This document shows, piece by piece, positions 22,683 to 30,004 of a DNA stretch of 64,000 nt. The notes under the pieces are model-generated. The model had not been told where the DNA came from and did no database searches. It saw only the letters and a list, made by a program, of their open reading frames with translations. The translations under genes and the position numbers were made by a program. Source of the stretch: Burkholderiales bacterium (GTDB lineage Bacteria; Pseudomonadota; Gammaproteobacteria; Burkholderiales; Burkholderiaceae_C); contig JAIOOS010000006.1 of assembly GCA_021414305.1 (NCBI GenBank), forward strand, positions 372,001 to 436,000. Direction: 5' to 3'. Position 1 is the stretch's first letter; each line of letters opens with the position of its first letter.

Positions 22683-23690
22683 CTAAGGCGTGGCCTTGAG
22701 CAGGATGACCAGGTCGTTGAAGTCGGGCTCGGTCGGGCCGCCGTAGCCGTCGTCGAAGGTCAGCGTCCAGCCCTGGGCGAAGTCGCCGGTGATGCGCAGG
22801 GCCGGCGTGAAGATCAGCGGCGTGCTCGGCAGGGTGCCGGCGAGCACCGAGACCTGGAGCGCCGTGCCCGCGGCGAACAGGGCTCCCCCGTTGATGGGGA
22901 CGGCGACGCCGATCGTGTCGGAGCAGCCGTTCGCGAACACCGTCTGCACGATCGGCGCGGTGACGATCACCTTGTTGCCGGCCGCGGAGCACGAATGGCT
23001 GACCAGCGTCATCGTCACCTGCGAAGCCTGGGTGAGGCTGAGGATGCAGTTGCCGGTGGTGCAGCCGAGGCTCGTGGCCGGCGGCGCGACGACGATGGTC
23101 TGCGGGCTGGTGCTGGTCTTGCCGTTGGCGTCGGTCACGGTGAGGGTGACGGTGTAGGTGGAGAGCGGCGCGAGCGCGTAGCTGTGGCTCGCCGGGCTCG
23201 CGGCGGGAAGCGTGGTGCCGTCGCCGAAGTTCCAGGACCGCGACTGGAAGACGCTGCCTGCGTCGTAGGTGCTGGTGTCGGTGAAGGTGCAGTCCAGCGA
23301 CACGCAGCTCGCGGTGAAACTGGCGTGCGGCGCGGCCGGCACCGGCGGCGTGGTCACGCTGACCTGCCTCGTCACGGTGCCCCGCAGGCCGCGCGAGTCG
23401 ATGGCGATCAGGGTGACGGTGTAGGCGCTCGCCGCCGCATAGGCGTGCACCACGTTCTGCGTGGTGACGGTGGGCGTGGCGTCGCCGAAGTCCCAGATGT
23501 AGCCGATGAGGGTGTCGGCCGTGTCCTGGTTGGTGCTGAGGTTGGTGAAGGTGCAGGCCAGGTCCGTGCACGAGAAGGCGAAGTTCGCCGTCGGCGGGGT
23601 GTTCACCGGACCGGAGCTCGACCCCCCTCCGCCGCAGGCGGACAGGGCAACGACGAGAAGGCAGGAAAACGCTCTGAACCAGGTACGCAT
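22683..23690 (-). CDS. PKD-domain lipoprotein
   Basis: The start is ATG 23690, which has GGAGG upstream and gives a standard lipoprotein signal (MRTWFRAFSCLLVVALSAC, lipobox LSAC followed by a Gly/Ser tether). Two PKD-type beta-sandwich repeats follow: residues about 35-115 (YIWDFGDATPTVTTQNVVHAY) and 118-205 (SRSWNFGDGTTLPAASPASH). Each has paired cysteines (FSCTDLACTF; ASCVSLDCTF). The C-terminal 130 residues are a further beta-rich domain ending in an acidic EPDFNDLVILL segment. It is presumably outer-membrane anchored and may bind surface polymers or proteins; the function is unknown. It lies between the kinase and the catabolic operon and is probably its own unit. Confidence 0.85.
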   Translation of the reverse strand: MRTWFRAFSCLLVVALSACGGGGSSSGPVNTPPTANFAFSCTDLACTFTNLSTNQDTADTLIGYIWDFGDATPTVTTQNVVHAYAAASAYTVTLIAIDSRGLRGTVTRQVSVTTPPVPAAPHASFTASCVSLDCTFTDTSTYDAGSVFQSRSWNFGDGTTLPAASPASHSYALAPLSTYTVTLTVTDANGKTSTSPQTIVVAPPATSLGCTTGNCILSLTQASQVTMTLVSHSCSAAGNKVIVTAPIVQTVFANGCSDTIGVAVPINGGALFAAGTALQVSVLAGTLPSTPLIFTPALRITGDFAQGWTLTFDDGYGGPTEPDFNDLVILLKATP

Positions 23691-23774
23691 GGGGCCTGCC
23701 TCCACGGAAAGAACGTCAGTAGGCAATATGCGCGCCCGCCGACTCCTTTCGGTTCGCGTTCCCGACAGGCGGCG

Positions 23775-25037
23775 TCATCCGCCCGACGCGAGCTCCCGCT
23801 CCAGAACCTTCGGATTGTCCCGCCAGCGCTCCAGCCACTCCTGGGCCACGTCGCCCGGATACACGTCCTCGATGCCCTCCTTCAGCGCCTTGACGATGGC
23901 GCTCGCCAGCGCCGCCGGAGCGACCTTGGGCGGCGGCAGGTTCTGGTTCCATTCGTCGTCGATCGGCCCGGGGAAGACGTTGATCACGCGGATGCCGCTC
24001 GGCCGCATCTCGGCGCGCAGGCACTGCGCGAGCGAGTACGCCGCCGCCTTCGAGGCGGAGAAGGTGCCGTGCGGCGGAAAGTTGGACAGGGCGTAGACCG
24101 AGAGCAGGTTGACCCAGGCCGCGGCATGCGTCTCGCCGTCGGCGGAGCGACCCTTCAGCGCCGGGCCGAACTCCTGCGCCAGGCGCAGCAGGCCGAAGTA
24201 GTTGATGTCCATCTCCGCCTTGGCGACGTCGGTGCCGCGCCGCGCGGCGATGCCGAAGGCGCGGTGCACCTCGGCGTTGTTGACGACGATGTCGACCTTG
24301 CCGCCGATCTCGCCGGCGAGCTCGGTCACCGAGCGGCCGTTGGTCAGGTCGAGCGGCACCAGCGTCACCTGCGGCAGCGCGGTGACGTCGTCGAGGCCGG
24401 GCAGCTTCTTCCACGGCTCGGCGTGGCCCACCCAGACGATCTCGGCGCCGGCCTTGACCAGCGCCTTGACCAGCGCCTGGCCGACCTCGGTCTTGCCGTC
24501 GGTGACGAGGATCTTCCTGAACTTGGGGTCGCTGGTCATCTCGCGCAGCATCTTGTCGTCGGCCATGTTCGCTGTCTCCTCCGGCGGAAATCCGATCAGC
24601 ACCGCGGCGCCGGCGCGGTCGAGGCGGGCGCCGACGCGCACGCGCACGTCTCCGGGCCCCTGCGGCGATGGCACGTCGCCATGCAGGTGCACGATCACGC
24701 TGGGGCCGGCGTCGAGCCGCACCAGCCCCAGCCGCCACGGCAGCCGCTCGCGGTAGAACGGGTCGTTGCTGTGATGAAGCACGGTCTCGCTCAGCAGCGC
24801 GCCGGCGCCCGACTGCGCCGTCCACTTCAGCTCAGGCGAGAGGCAGCGGTGGCAGGCGTCGCGCGGCGGGTACTGCACCGCCTGGCAGCGCTTGCACACC
24901 TGCAGCTCGAACCGGCCCTCGGCCGCGGCCGCGGTCAGGCCCAGCGCGGTGCGGCCGCGCGCCCACGGCGGCAGGTTCATCTGCCGGGTGCGCAGCACCG
25001 GGTTCTTGCGCCGCGGCTTCATCAGCGGCATGGTCAT
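23775..25037 (-). CDS. DUF35 OB-fold - SDR fusion
   Basis: A 420-residue protein starting at ATG 25037, overlapping the thiolase stop (ATGA). Residues 1-155 are a DUF35 acyl-CoA-associated protein: a zinc ribbon (CKRCQAVQYPPRDACHRC) followed by an OB fold. From residue 158 (MADDKMLREM) a complete short-chain dehydrogenase/reductase follows: VTDGKTEVGQALV as cofactor loop (an unusual DGKTEVG in place of TGxxxGxG), VDIVVNNAEVH, a serine strand NLLSVYALSNF, the fingerprint Y-x-x-x-K varied to FSASKAA (Phe in place of catalytic Tyr) and INVFPGPIDDEW. The atypical cofactor loop and the missing Tyr suggest altered or lost dehydrogenase activity. DUF35 proteins normally pair with thiolase-fold partners, and the thiolase-like gene is just upstream. 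An internal start at 24566 may give the SDR part alone. Confidence 0.88.
   Translation of the reverse strand: MTMPLMKPRRKNPVLRTRQMNLPPWARGRTALGLTAAAAEGRFELQVCKRCQAVQYPPRDACHRCLSPELKWTAQSGAGALLSETVLHHSNDPFYRERLPWRLGLVRLDAGPSVIVHLHGDVPSPQGPGDVRVRVGARLDRAGAAVLIGFPPEETANMADDKMLREMTSDPKFRKILVTDGKTEVGQALVKALVKAGAEIVWVGHAEPWKKLPGLDDVTALPQVTLVPLDLTNGRSVTELAGEIGGKVDIVVNNAEVHRAFGIAARRGTDVAKAEMDINYFGLLRLAQEFGPALKGRSADGETHAAAWVNLLSVYALSNFPPHGTFSASKAAAYSLAQCLRAEMRPSGIRVINVFPGPIDDEWNQNLPPPKVAPAALASAIVKALKEGIEDVYPGDVAQEWLERWRDNPKVLERELASGG
24575..24582 (-). promoter_or_regulatory. internal ribosome binding site before the SDR half
   Basis: On the minus strand GGAGGAGA lies eight bases before an in-frame ATG at 24566, exactly where SDR homology begins (MADDKML). 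The site sits inside the DUF35-SDR reading frame with no stop between. It suggests that the SDR was once a separate gene or is still also translated on its own. Confidence 0.5.
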
Positions 25038-26242
25038 GACGCGCCCTCGCCCCCCGCCCTCTCCCTCGGCGCGGGAGAGGGAGCCCGACCCAGGATCACG
25101 GCGCCGGTGCACAGGCACCGGTCGTACGTGACCATGCCGAAGCCGGAGACCAGGCCGAGCTGCGCATCGGGCACGGCCCGCTCGCCGGCCTCGCCGGTGA
25201 GCTGGCGGATCGCCTCGGTCAGGCCGAGAAAGCCGCCGGCGCAGCCGGCCTGGCCGGCCGAGAGCTGGCCGCCGCTGGTGTTGTTGGCGAAGTCGCCGTC
25301 GTGCGTGAGCGTGCGCGCGCGCACGAAGGCCGGGCCCTCGCCCTTCTCGCAGAAGCCCAGGTCCTCGAACTGCAGCATCACCACGACCGGATAGTCGTCG
25401 TAGGTCTGCACGAAGTCGATCGCCTCGGGGCCGGCGCCCGCCTGCGCATAGAGCTCGTCGCGGTCGACGCGCCAGCCGCCGCGCAGCAGCACCGGGTCGT
25501 CGGCGTAGGCGTTGTGCCGCTCGATCGCGCCGCGCAGCAGGACGTGCGCCAGACCGAGGTCCTTCGCCCGCGCCTCGCTCATCACCAGGAAGGCCTCGGC
25601 GCCGGCGCAGGGCATGACGCAGTCGAACAGGTGGATCGGGTCGGAGATCGGCCGCGCCTGCATGTACTGCGCCAGCGTCAGCGGCACCTTGAACACGGCG
25701 TTCGGGTTCTTCAGCGCGTTGGCCCGCTGGGCGACGCAGATCCGGCCGAAGTCCTCGCGCGTCGCGCCGTACTCGCGCATGTAGGCGGCGGTGATGAAGG
25801 CGAAGATCGAGTTCGGCCCGCCCGAGCCGTAGGGATAGCTCGCGTCGCGCGCGAAGTGCGAGAAGCCGCCGAGCATCTGCCGGAACGACTCGACGTGATT
25901 GGCGTCGGCGGCGACGCAGGCGACGACGTCGGCGTCGCCCGCCTGCACCGCGCGCGCGGCGCGGCGCAGCGCCATCACCCCGGAGGCGCCGCCGGTCGGG
26001 ATGTGGTCGAGCCAGCGCGGCGAGAGGCCCAGGTGCTGGGTCACGCCGACGGCGGTGTCGGGCGAGAGCGAGAAGCTGCTGACGGTCAGGCCGTCGATCT
26101 GCTCCTTCTTCAGGCCCGAGCGCTCGACCAGCGCGTCGAGCGCCTGGCCGACGAACCAGTGCGCGCCGTGCGTCGAATAGCGCCGGTACGGCACCGTCAC
26201 CGGCACGGCGACGGCGACCCCTTCGTACGACGCGCGCGGCAC
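25034..26242 (-). CDS. thiolase-like protein (SCP-x type), catalytic residues altered
   Basis: A 402-residue protein starting at GTG 26242, one base after the ligase stop. The thiolase fold is clear (GDADVVACVAADANH, PISDPIHLFDCVMPCAGAEA, GDFANNTSGGQLSAGQAG). The nucleophilic Cys of true thiolases is missing (PTGGASGVMAL), and the catalytic GHP motif reads GQAG, with Gln for His; a C-terminal Cys region (DRCLCTGAVIL) remains. Lipid-transfer/thiolase-like proteins of this kind often work with a DUF35 partner, as in the Ltp2/ChsH2 retro-aldolase that cleaves steroid side chains, and the next gene encodes a DUF35 domain. A retro-aldol carbon-carbon cleavage of a CoA ester is therefore a better guess than classical thiolysis. 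Confidence 0.87.
   Translation of the reverse strand: MPRASYEGVAVAVPVTVPYRRYSTHGAHWFVGQALDALVERSGLKKEQIDGLTVSSFSLSPDTAVGVTQHLGLSPRWLDHIPTGGASGVMALRRAARAVQAGDADVVACVAADANHVESFRQMLGGFSHFARDASYPYGSGGPNSIFAFITAAYMREYGATREDFGRICVAQRANALKNPNAVFKVPLTLAQYMQARPISDPIHLFDCVMPCAGAEAFLVMSEARAKDLGLAHVLLRGAIERHNAYADDPVLLRGGWRVDRDELYAQAGAGPEAIDFVQTYDDYPVVVMLQFEDLGFCEKGEGPAFVRARTLTHDGDFANNTSGGQLSAGQAGCAGGFLGLTEAIRQLTGEAGERAVPDAQLGLVSGFGMVTYDRCLCTGAVILGRAPSPAPRERAGGEGAS
25057..25081. repeat. 9-bp perfect hairpin CCCTCTCCC/GGGAGAGGG at a gene junction
   Basis: CCCTCTCCC (25057-25065) and GGGAGAGGG (25073-25081) flank a 7-base loop. The element lies in the last codons of the thiolase-like gene, 20 bases before the next start at 25037. 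It has the look of the short REP-like hairpins scattered between genes of many Burkholderiales and Xanthomonadales. It encodes the odd, unconserved APSPAPRERAGGEGAS tail of the thiolase-like protein. Confidence 0.55.
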
Positions 26243-26243
26243 G

Positions 26244-28154
26244 TCAGGCGCCGTCGTCGCCGTCGTCGCCCTTGCCCGGCGGGGCCTCGGCGGGCGGGCG
26301 GGTCCGCGGGGCGGCGGGAACCCGCGGCTTGAGCACCGGCGGCGGCGCGATCCCGGCGATGCCGGCGAGCGCGCCCGGGTCCGGGCCGGTCAGCTCGCCC
26401 GCGGCGGTCAGCCCGAGCGCGCCGCTCAGCGTGCCCGCGCCGGTCAGGCCGCCGGCGCCGGTGAGATCGCCGGCGCTGGTCAGGCTGCCGAGCGCCGAGA
26501 CGCCGGCCTGGCCGGCGGCCGCATCGATGCGCTTCTGCCGGCGCTTGAGCATCCGCATGTCATGGCATTGCGGAGTGCCGGGCAGGCGCTTGGCCAGCTC
26601 GCGCAGCTCGCCGCGCTGCACTTTCTGCGAAGGCGTCAGGGGCAGGGCGTCGACGAAGGCGACATAGCCCGGCGCCTTGAAGTACGACAGCCGGGCCAGT
26701 GCGTGGCGGACGATGCTCGCCGCGATCTTCTCGGGCGGCGGCAGGTTGGCCGCCTTGCGCAGGACGATGCAGGCGAGCACCTCGTCGCCGCGCGTCGGGT
26801 CGGGCGTCGCCGCGACCGCGCTCGCCGCCACCGCGGGGTGGGTGTCCAGGACGCTTTCCACCTCGACCGCGGAGATGTTCTCGCCGCTGCGCCGGATCAC
26901 GTTCTTGCGCCGGTCGACGAAGCGGAAGTCGCCGTCGGCGCTGCGCCGCACCACGTCGCCGGTGTGGAACCAGCCGCCGGCCCAGGCGCCCTCGGTCGCC
27001 ATCTCGTCCTTCAGGTAGCCGAGGAAGAAGTCGCGGCGCGGGTCGTCGCCGGCCGCGCGCACCAGCAGCTCGCCGGGCACATCGACACCGGTGTCGGCGC
27101 CCCTCTCGTCGACGATCCGGGTCTCGACGAAGAAGTCGGCCCGGCCGAAGCAGCGCGTGCCGACGTGGCGCGGCTCGCGGTTGGCCATGATGCAGGCCGC
27201 CGCGCCGGTCTCGGTCATCGCCCAGGCCTCGAGCAGCGGCAGGCCGAAGCGCGCCTCGAAGTCGGCATGGTGGCGCGGGTCGACGCCGGCGCCGAAGCCG
27301 AAGCGCAGCTCGTGCATGCGGTCGGCCTCGCCGGGCGGCGCCGAGAGCAGCATCGCCGGCATCACGCCGAGGTAGTGCGCGACCGTGGCGCCGCTCTCGC
27401 GCACGCTTTGCCACCAGGAGCCCGGATGGAAGCGGTCGAGCTGGACGATGCAGCCGCCGGAAAGGATGGCGGCCATGGCCGAGAACGCGAGCGCGTTCAT
27501 GTGGCTGAGCGGCAGCGGCGTGATGAAGCGCTCGACGTCGGAGCGCACCGTGGCGAGCTCGCCGAGACCGAGGTACCACTCGCCGGCGCGCAGGAAGTAG
27601 CCGTTGGCGAGGCGGCAGCCCTTCGGCTTGCCGGTCGTGCCCGAGGTGTAGAGCAGCGCGCACTCGGTGTTGCGGCCGATCGGCTGGGCGACCGGCCGCA
27701 GGATCGCGCGCACCGGCGGAATGTGGCCCGAGACTTCGGGGCGGATCGTGTCGAGCTGGACGTTGGCGCTGCTCGCCGCTTCGCGCAGCGCGCCTTCGCG
27801 CCCCGGCATCACCACCGCCAGGGCGATCTCGCTGTGGCCGATGAGATAGATCAGCTCGGCCGCGCGCATGTCGGCGTGGATCGGCACGATGCTGATCCCC
27901 AGGCCGTTGAGGGCGAGCCAGTGGGTGAAGAACGCCGGCCGGTTCTCGAGCAGCAGGCCGACGCGGTGGCCGCAGGAATAGCCGGCGTTCGAATAGGCCT
28001 TGCGCAGCCTGTCGACCTCCCTGGCCACCTCGCGCCAGGTGCGCGGGCCGGGCTCGATGCCGTAGGCCTCGGCGGTGACCGGCTCGACATGGATGAAGGG
28101 GGCGTCGCCGCGCCGGGCCGCGACCCGCTTGAATTCGGCGTAGACAGTGGACAT
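26244..28154 (-). CDS. acyl-CoA ligase (AMP-binding) with repetitive tail
   Basis: A 636-residue protein starting at ATG 28154. The adenylate-forming motifs are complete: P-loop LLYTSGTTGKPKG (168-180), AWAMTETGAA, the WFHTGDVV hinge region, RRKNVIRRSGENIS and the C-terminal lysine in LTPSQKVQRGEL. It would activate a carboxylic acid to its CoA thioester with ATP, probably the entry acid or an intermediate of this pathway. The catalytic part ends near residue 540. The remainder is a low-complexity tail of short L-T/S-G-A repeats (GDLTGAGGLTGAGTLSGALG) and then Pro-rich sequence, ending in an acidic GDDGDDGA; this is not part of the family. The gap to the oxygenase beta gene is 9 bases. Confidence 0.92.
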   Translation of the reverse strand: MSTVYAEFKRVAARRGDAPFIHVEPVTAEAYGIEPGPRTWREVAREVDRLRKAYSNAGYSCGHRVGLLLENRPAFFTHWLALNGLGISIVPIHADMRAAELIYLIGHSEIALAVVMPGREGALREAASSANVQLDTIRPEVSGHIPPVRAILRPVAQPIGRNTECALLYTSGTTGKPKGCRLANGYFLRAGEWYLGLGELATVRSDVERFITPLPLSHMNALAFSAMAAILSGGCIVQLDRFHPGSWWQSVRESGATVAHYLGVMPAMLLSAPPGEADRMHELRFGFGAGVDPRHHADFEARFGLPLLEAWAMTETGAAACIMANREPRHVGTRCFGRADFFVETRIVDERGADTGVDVPGELLVRAAGDDPRRDFFLGYLKDEMATEGAWAGGWFHTGDVVRRSADGDFRFVDRRKNVIRRSGENISAVEVESVLDTHPAVAASAVAATPDPTRGDEVLACIVLRKAANLPPPEKIAASIVRHALARLSYFKAPGYVAFVDALPLTPSQKVQRGELRELAKRLPGTPQCHDMRMLKRRQKRIDAAAGQAGVSALGSLTSAGDLTGAGGLTGAGTLSGALGLTAAGELTGPDPGALAGIAGIAPPPVLKPRVPAAPRTRPPAEAPPGKGDDGDDGA

Positions 28155-28163
28155 TCGTTCGGT

Positions 28164-28658
28164 TCAGATGAAGAGTTGGACCGCCGGCAGCGCGGCGTCG
28201 CTGTTGATGAGGTCGACGCGCTTTTGCCGGATGCGCAGCGCGCCGGCCTCGACGACGAGGCGGTGCCAGCAGACGCCGACGAAGGTGTTCAGCTCGTCAC
28301 CCTGCGACTCGGTGTACTGGAACACGGTGCGCAGCAGCTGCTCGCCGGGCCGCGCCGGATCCGCGGGCTCGACGGTCGGCGTCTGCAGCAGGTGGAGGCT
28401 GCGCGTGGGCGGCTGCTGCGAGAAGGCGCGCGGGCTCTTCAGCCGCTCGATGCGCAGCTCGCGCAGCAGCTTGTCCTCGTAGAGATGCGAGGTGTGGTCC
28501 AGGCCTTCCGGCTGGTCGGGCACCAGCGGCACCCAGTAGATGGCGTCGTCGGTGAAGAGCGCGTTCCACTCCGCATAGCGCTTCTCGTCGAGCAGGCGCG
28601 CCTCGCGGACCACGAAGTCGACGAGCTGGCGCTCGCTGAAGGTCGTGCTGTCGCTCAT
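28164..28658 (-). CDS. aromatic-ring-hydroxylating dioxygenase beta subunit
   Basis: A 164-residue protein with the SnoaL/NTF2-like fold of Rieske dioxygenase small subunits: LVDFVVREARLLDEKRYAEW, LFTDDAIYWVPLV, SHLYEDKLLRELRIERL, and a C-terminal VGVCWHRLVVEAGALRIRQK. It starts at ATG 28658 and overlaps the alpha-subunit stop by four bases (ATGA), so equal expression is likely. The beta subunit stabilises the alpha3beta3 hexamer and has no catalytic role of its own. Its closest families are benzoate/anthranilate/salicylate-type and p-cumate/aryl-acid-type small subunits, but the substrate cannot be fixed. Confidence 0.92.
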   Translation of the reverse strand: MSDSTTFSERQLVDFVVREARLLDEKRYAEWNALFTDDAIYWVPLVPDQPEGLDHTSHLYEDKLLRELRIERLKSPRAFSQQPPTRSLHLLQTPTVEPADPARPGEQLLRTVFQYTESQGDELNTFVGVCWHRLVVEAGALRIRQKRVDLINSDAALPAVQLFI

Positions 28659-29983
28659 CGCCCGGCTCCCATCGCCATCGTCATGTAGCGCGCCCAGGCG
28701 CGGTACTGGTTGCGCATCGAGATCTCGCTCGTGCCGACGGTCGTGAGATCGCGCTCGCCGATCTCCGCCGGGTCGAAGTTGCGGTGCAGGCTGACCCAGG
28801 GATTGCCGCTGGCGTGCAGCCCCGCCTGGATGCCGCGATAGGCCTGCAGGTCGTCGTGGCCGACGACCGAGAACGGAGAGTTGATGAGGCGGCTGTACAT
28901 CGCCGTGCGCTGCAGCATCTCGGGCGGCGCGCCGGCGAGGCGGAAGGTCCAGCTTTCGACCAGCGTCTTGTCGACGGCGATCGGCTTGACCACGCGAATC
29001 GCCTGGATCGCGCCCTTGATCGTGAGGTTGGGGTAGTACACCGTGTTGTGCCGGGCCAGGCCGAGGATCCGCGCCGTGCGCTCTTCGCCGTAGGCCGCCT
29101 TCATGGCGGCGTCGTAGGCCGGCATCGCCGAGTACTTGCTGTGGATGCTGAAGTGCACGCCGGAGAAACTGTGCCCGTTGTCGAACACGCGCACACCCAT
29201 GTCCTCGAAAAACTTGTAATCGGACATGAAAGGCGTGAACTGTTCGATGGCCATGGGCTTGGCCAGATCGGCGGGCTTGTCGGCCCACATCCGCTTGGCC
29301 GTTCCGGCCGACGACTCGTGCACCACCATCGGATGCATGGTGTCGTTGAGGTTCTCGACGAACATCTTCCAGTTGCACTGGTGCAGGAAGCGGAGGCACC
29401 CGCCGGCGATCTCGAGCCGGCCCTCGGGCGAACGGTCGGCCATGTTGTCGATCGAGCTGAGCGACTCGCCGAAGTACTCCTCGAAGCCGGGGCCGGCGTC
29501 GTTGATCCTGGCGAAGATGAAGCCGCGGTAGACGCGCACGTTCTTCACCGCGACCAGGCCCTTGCCGCTCTCGCACTCGTGCACCGCGGTGCCGTCGTAG
29601 CCGTTCTTCAGCGGCATGTTGAGCAGCGACCCGTCGGTGCGGAAGGTCCAGGCGTGGTACGGGCAGCGAAAGTGCTTGCCGGTGTTGCCCGAGGGCGCGC
29701 TCACCAGGCGCGAGCCCTTGTGCGCGCAGCGGTTCATCAGCACCCGGATCGTGTCGTCCTGGTGGCGCACGACGATCAGCGGCTGGCCGGCGATCTCGTT
29801 GCGGATGTAGTCGCCGGGCTTCGGCAGCTGCGAGTCGTGGCCGACGTAGTTCCAGGTGTTGGCGAAGAAATGCTCCTGCTCGAGGGCGAACAGGTCGGGG
29901 TCGATGTAGAGATCGCGGTGCACCCGGTCGGGCTGCACCAGCGCCTGGATCGCCTCGGGATCGTCGCGATAGGAAGTGCTCAT
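28655..29983 (-). CDS. Rieske aromatic-ring-hydroxylating dioxygenase alpha subunit
   Basis: A 442-residue protein starting at ATG 29983. The Rieske [2Fe-2S] ligands are C86-x-H88 (NRCAHKG) and C107-x2-H110 (CPYHAWTF). The mononuclear iron site is in ENLNDTMHPMVVH, with H217 and H222 as ligands and D214 as the bridging residue. It uses two electrons and O2 to hydroxylate an aromatic ring or to demethylate/decarboxylate. No reductase or dedicated ferredoxin gene lies in the operon, so electrons must come from elsewhere; the ferredoxin reduced by the co-encoded IorAB is one candidate. The alpha/beta pairing places it with dioxygenases rather than homotrimeric monooxygenases. Confidence 0.93.
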   Translation of the reverse strand: MSTSYRDDPEAIQALVQPDRVHRDLYIDPDLFALEQEHFFANTWNYVGHDSQLPKPGDYIRNEIAGQPLIVVRHQDDTIRVLMNRCAHKGSRLVSAPSGNTGKHFRCPYHAWTFRTDGSLLNMPLKNGYDGTAVHECESGKGLVAVKNVRVYRGFIFARINDAGPGFEEYFGESLSSIDNMADRSPEGRLEIAGGCLRFLHQCNWKMFVENLNDTMHPMVVHESSAGTAKRMWADKPADLAKPMAIEQFTPFMSDYKFFEDMGVRVFDNGHSFSGVHFSIHSKYSAMPAYDAAMKAAYGEERTARILGLARHNTVYYPNLTIKGAIQAIRVVKPIAVDKTLVESWTFRLAGAPPEMLQRTAMYSRLINSPFSVVGHDDLQAYRGIQAGLHASGNPWVSLHRNFDPAEIGERDLTTVGTSEISMRNQYRAWARYMTMAMGAGR

Positions 29984-30004
29984 GTCCGCTCTCTGTTCTC
30001 CGCG

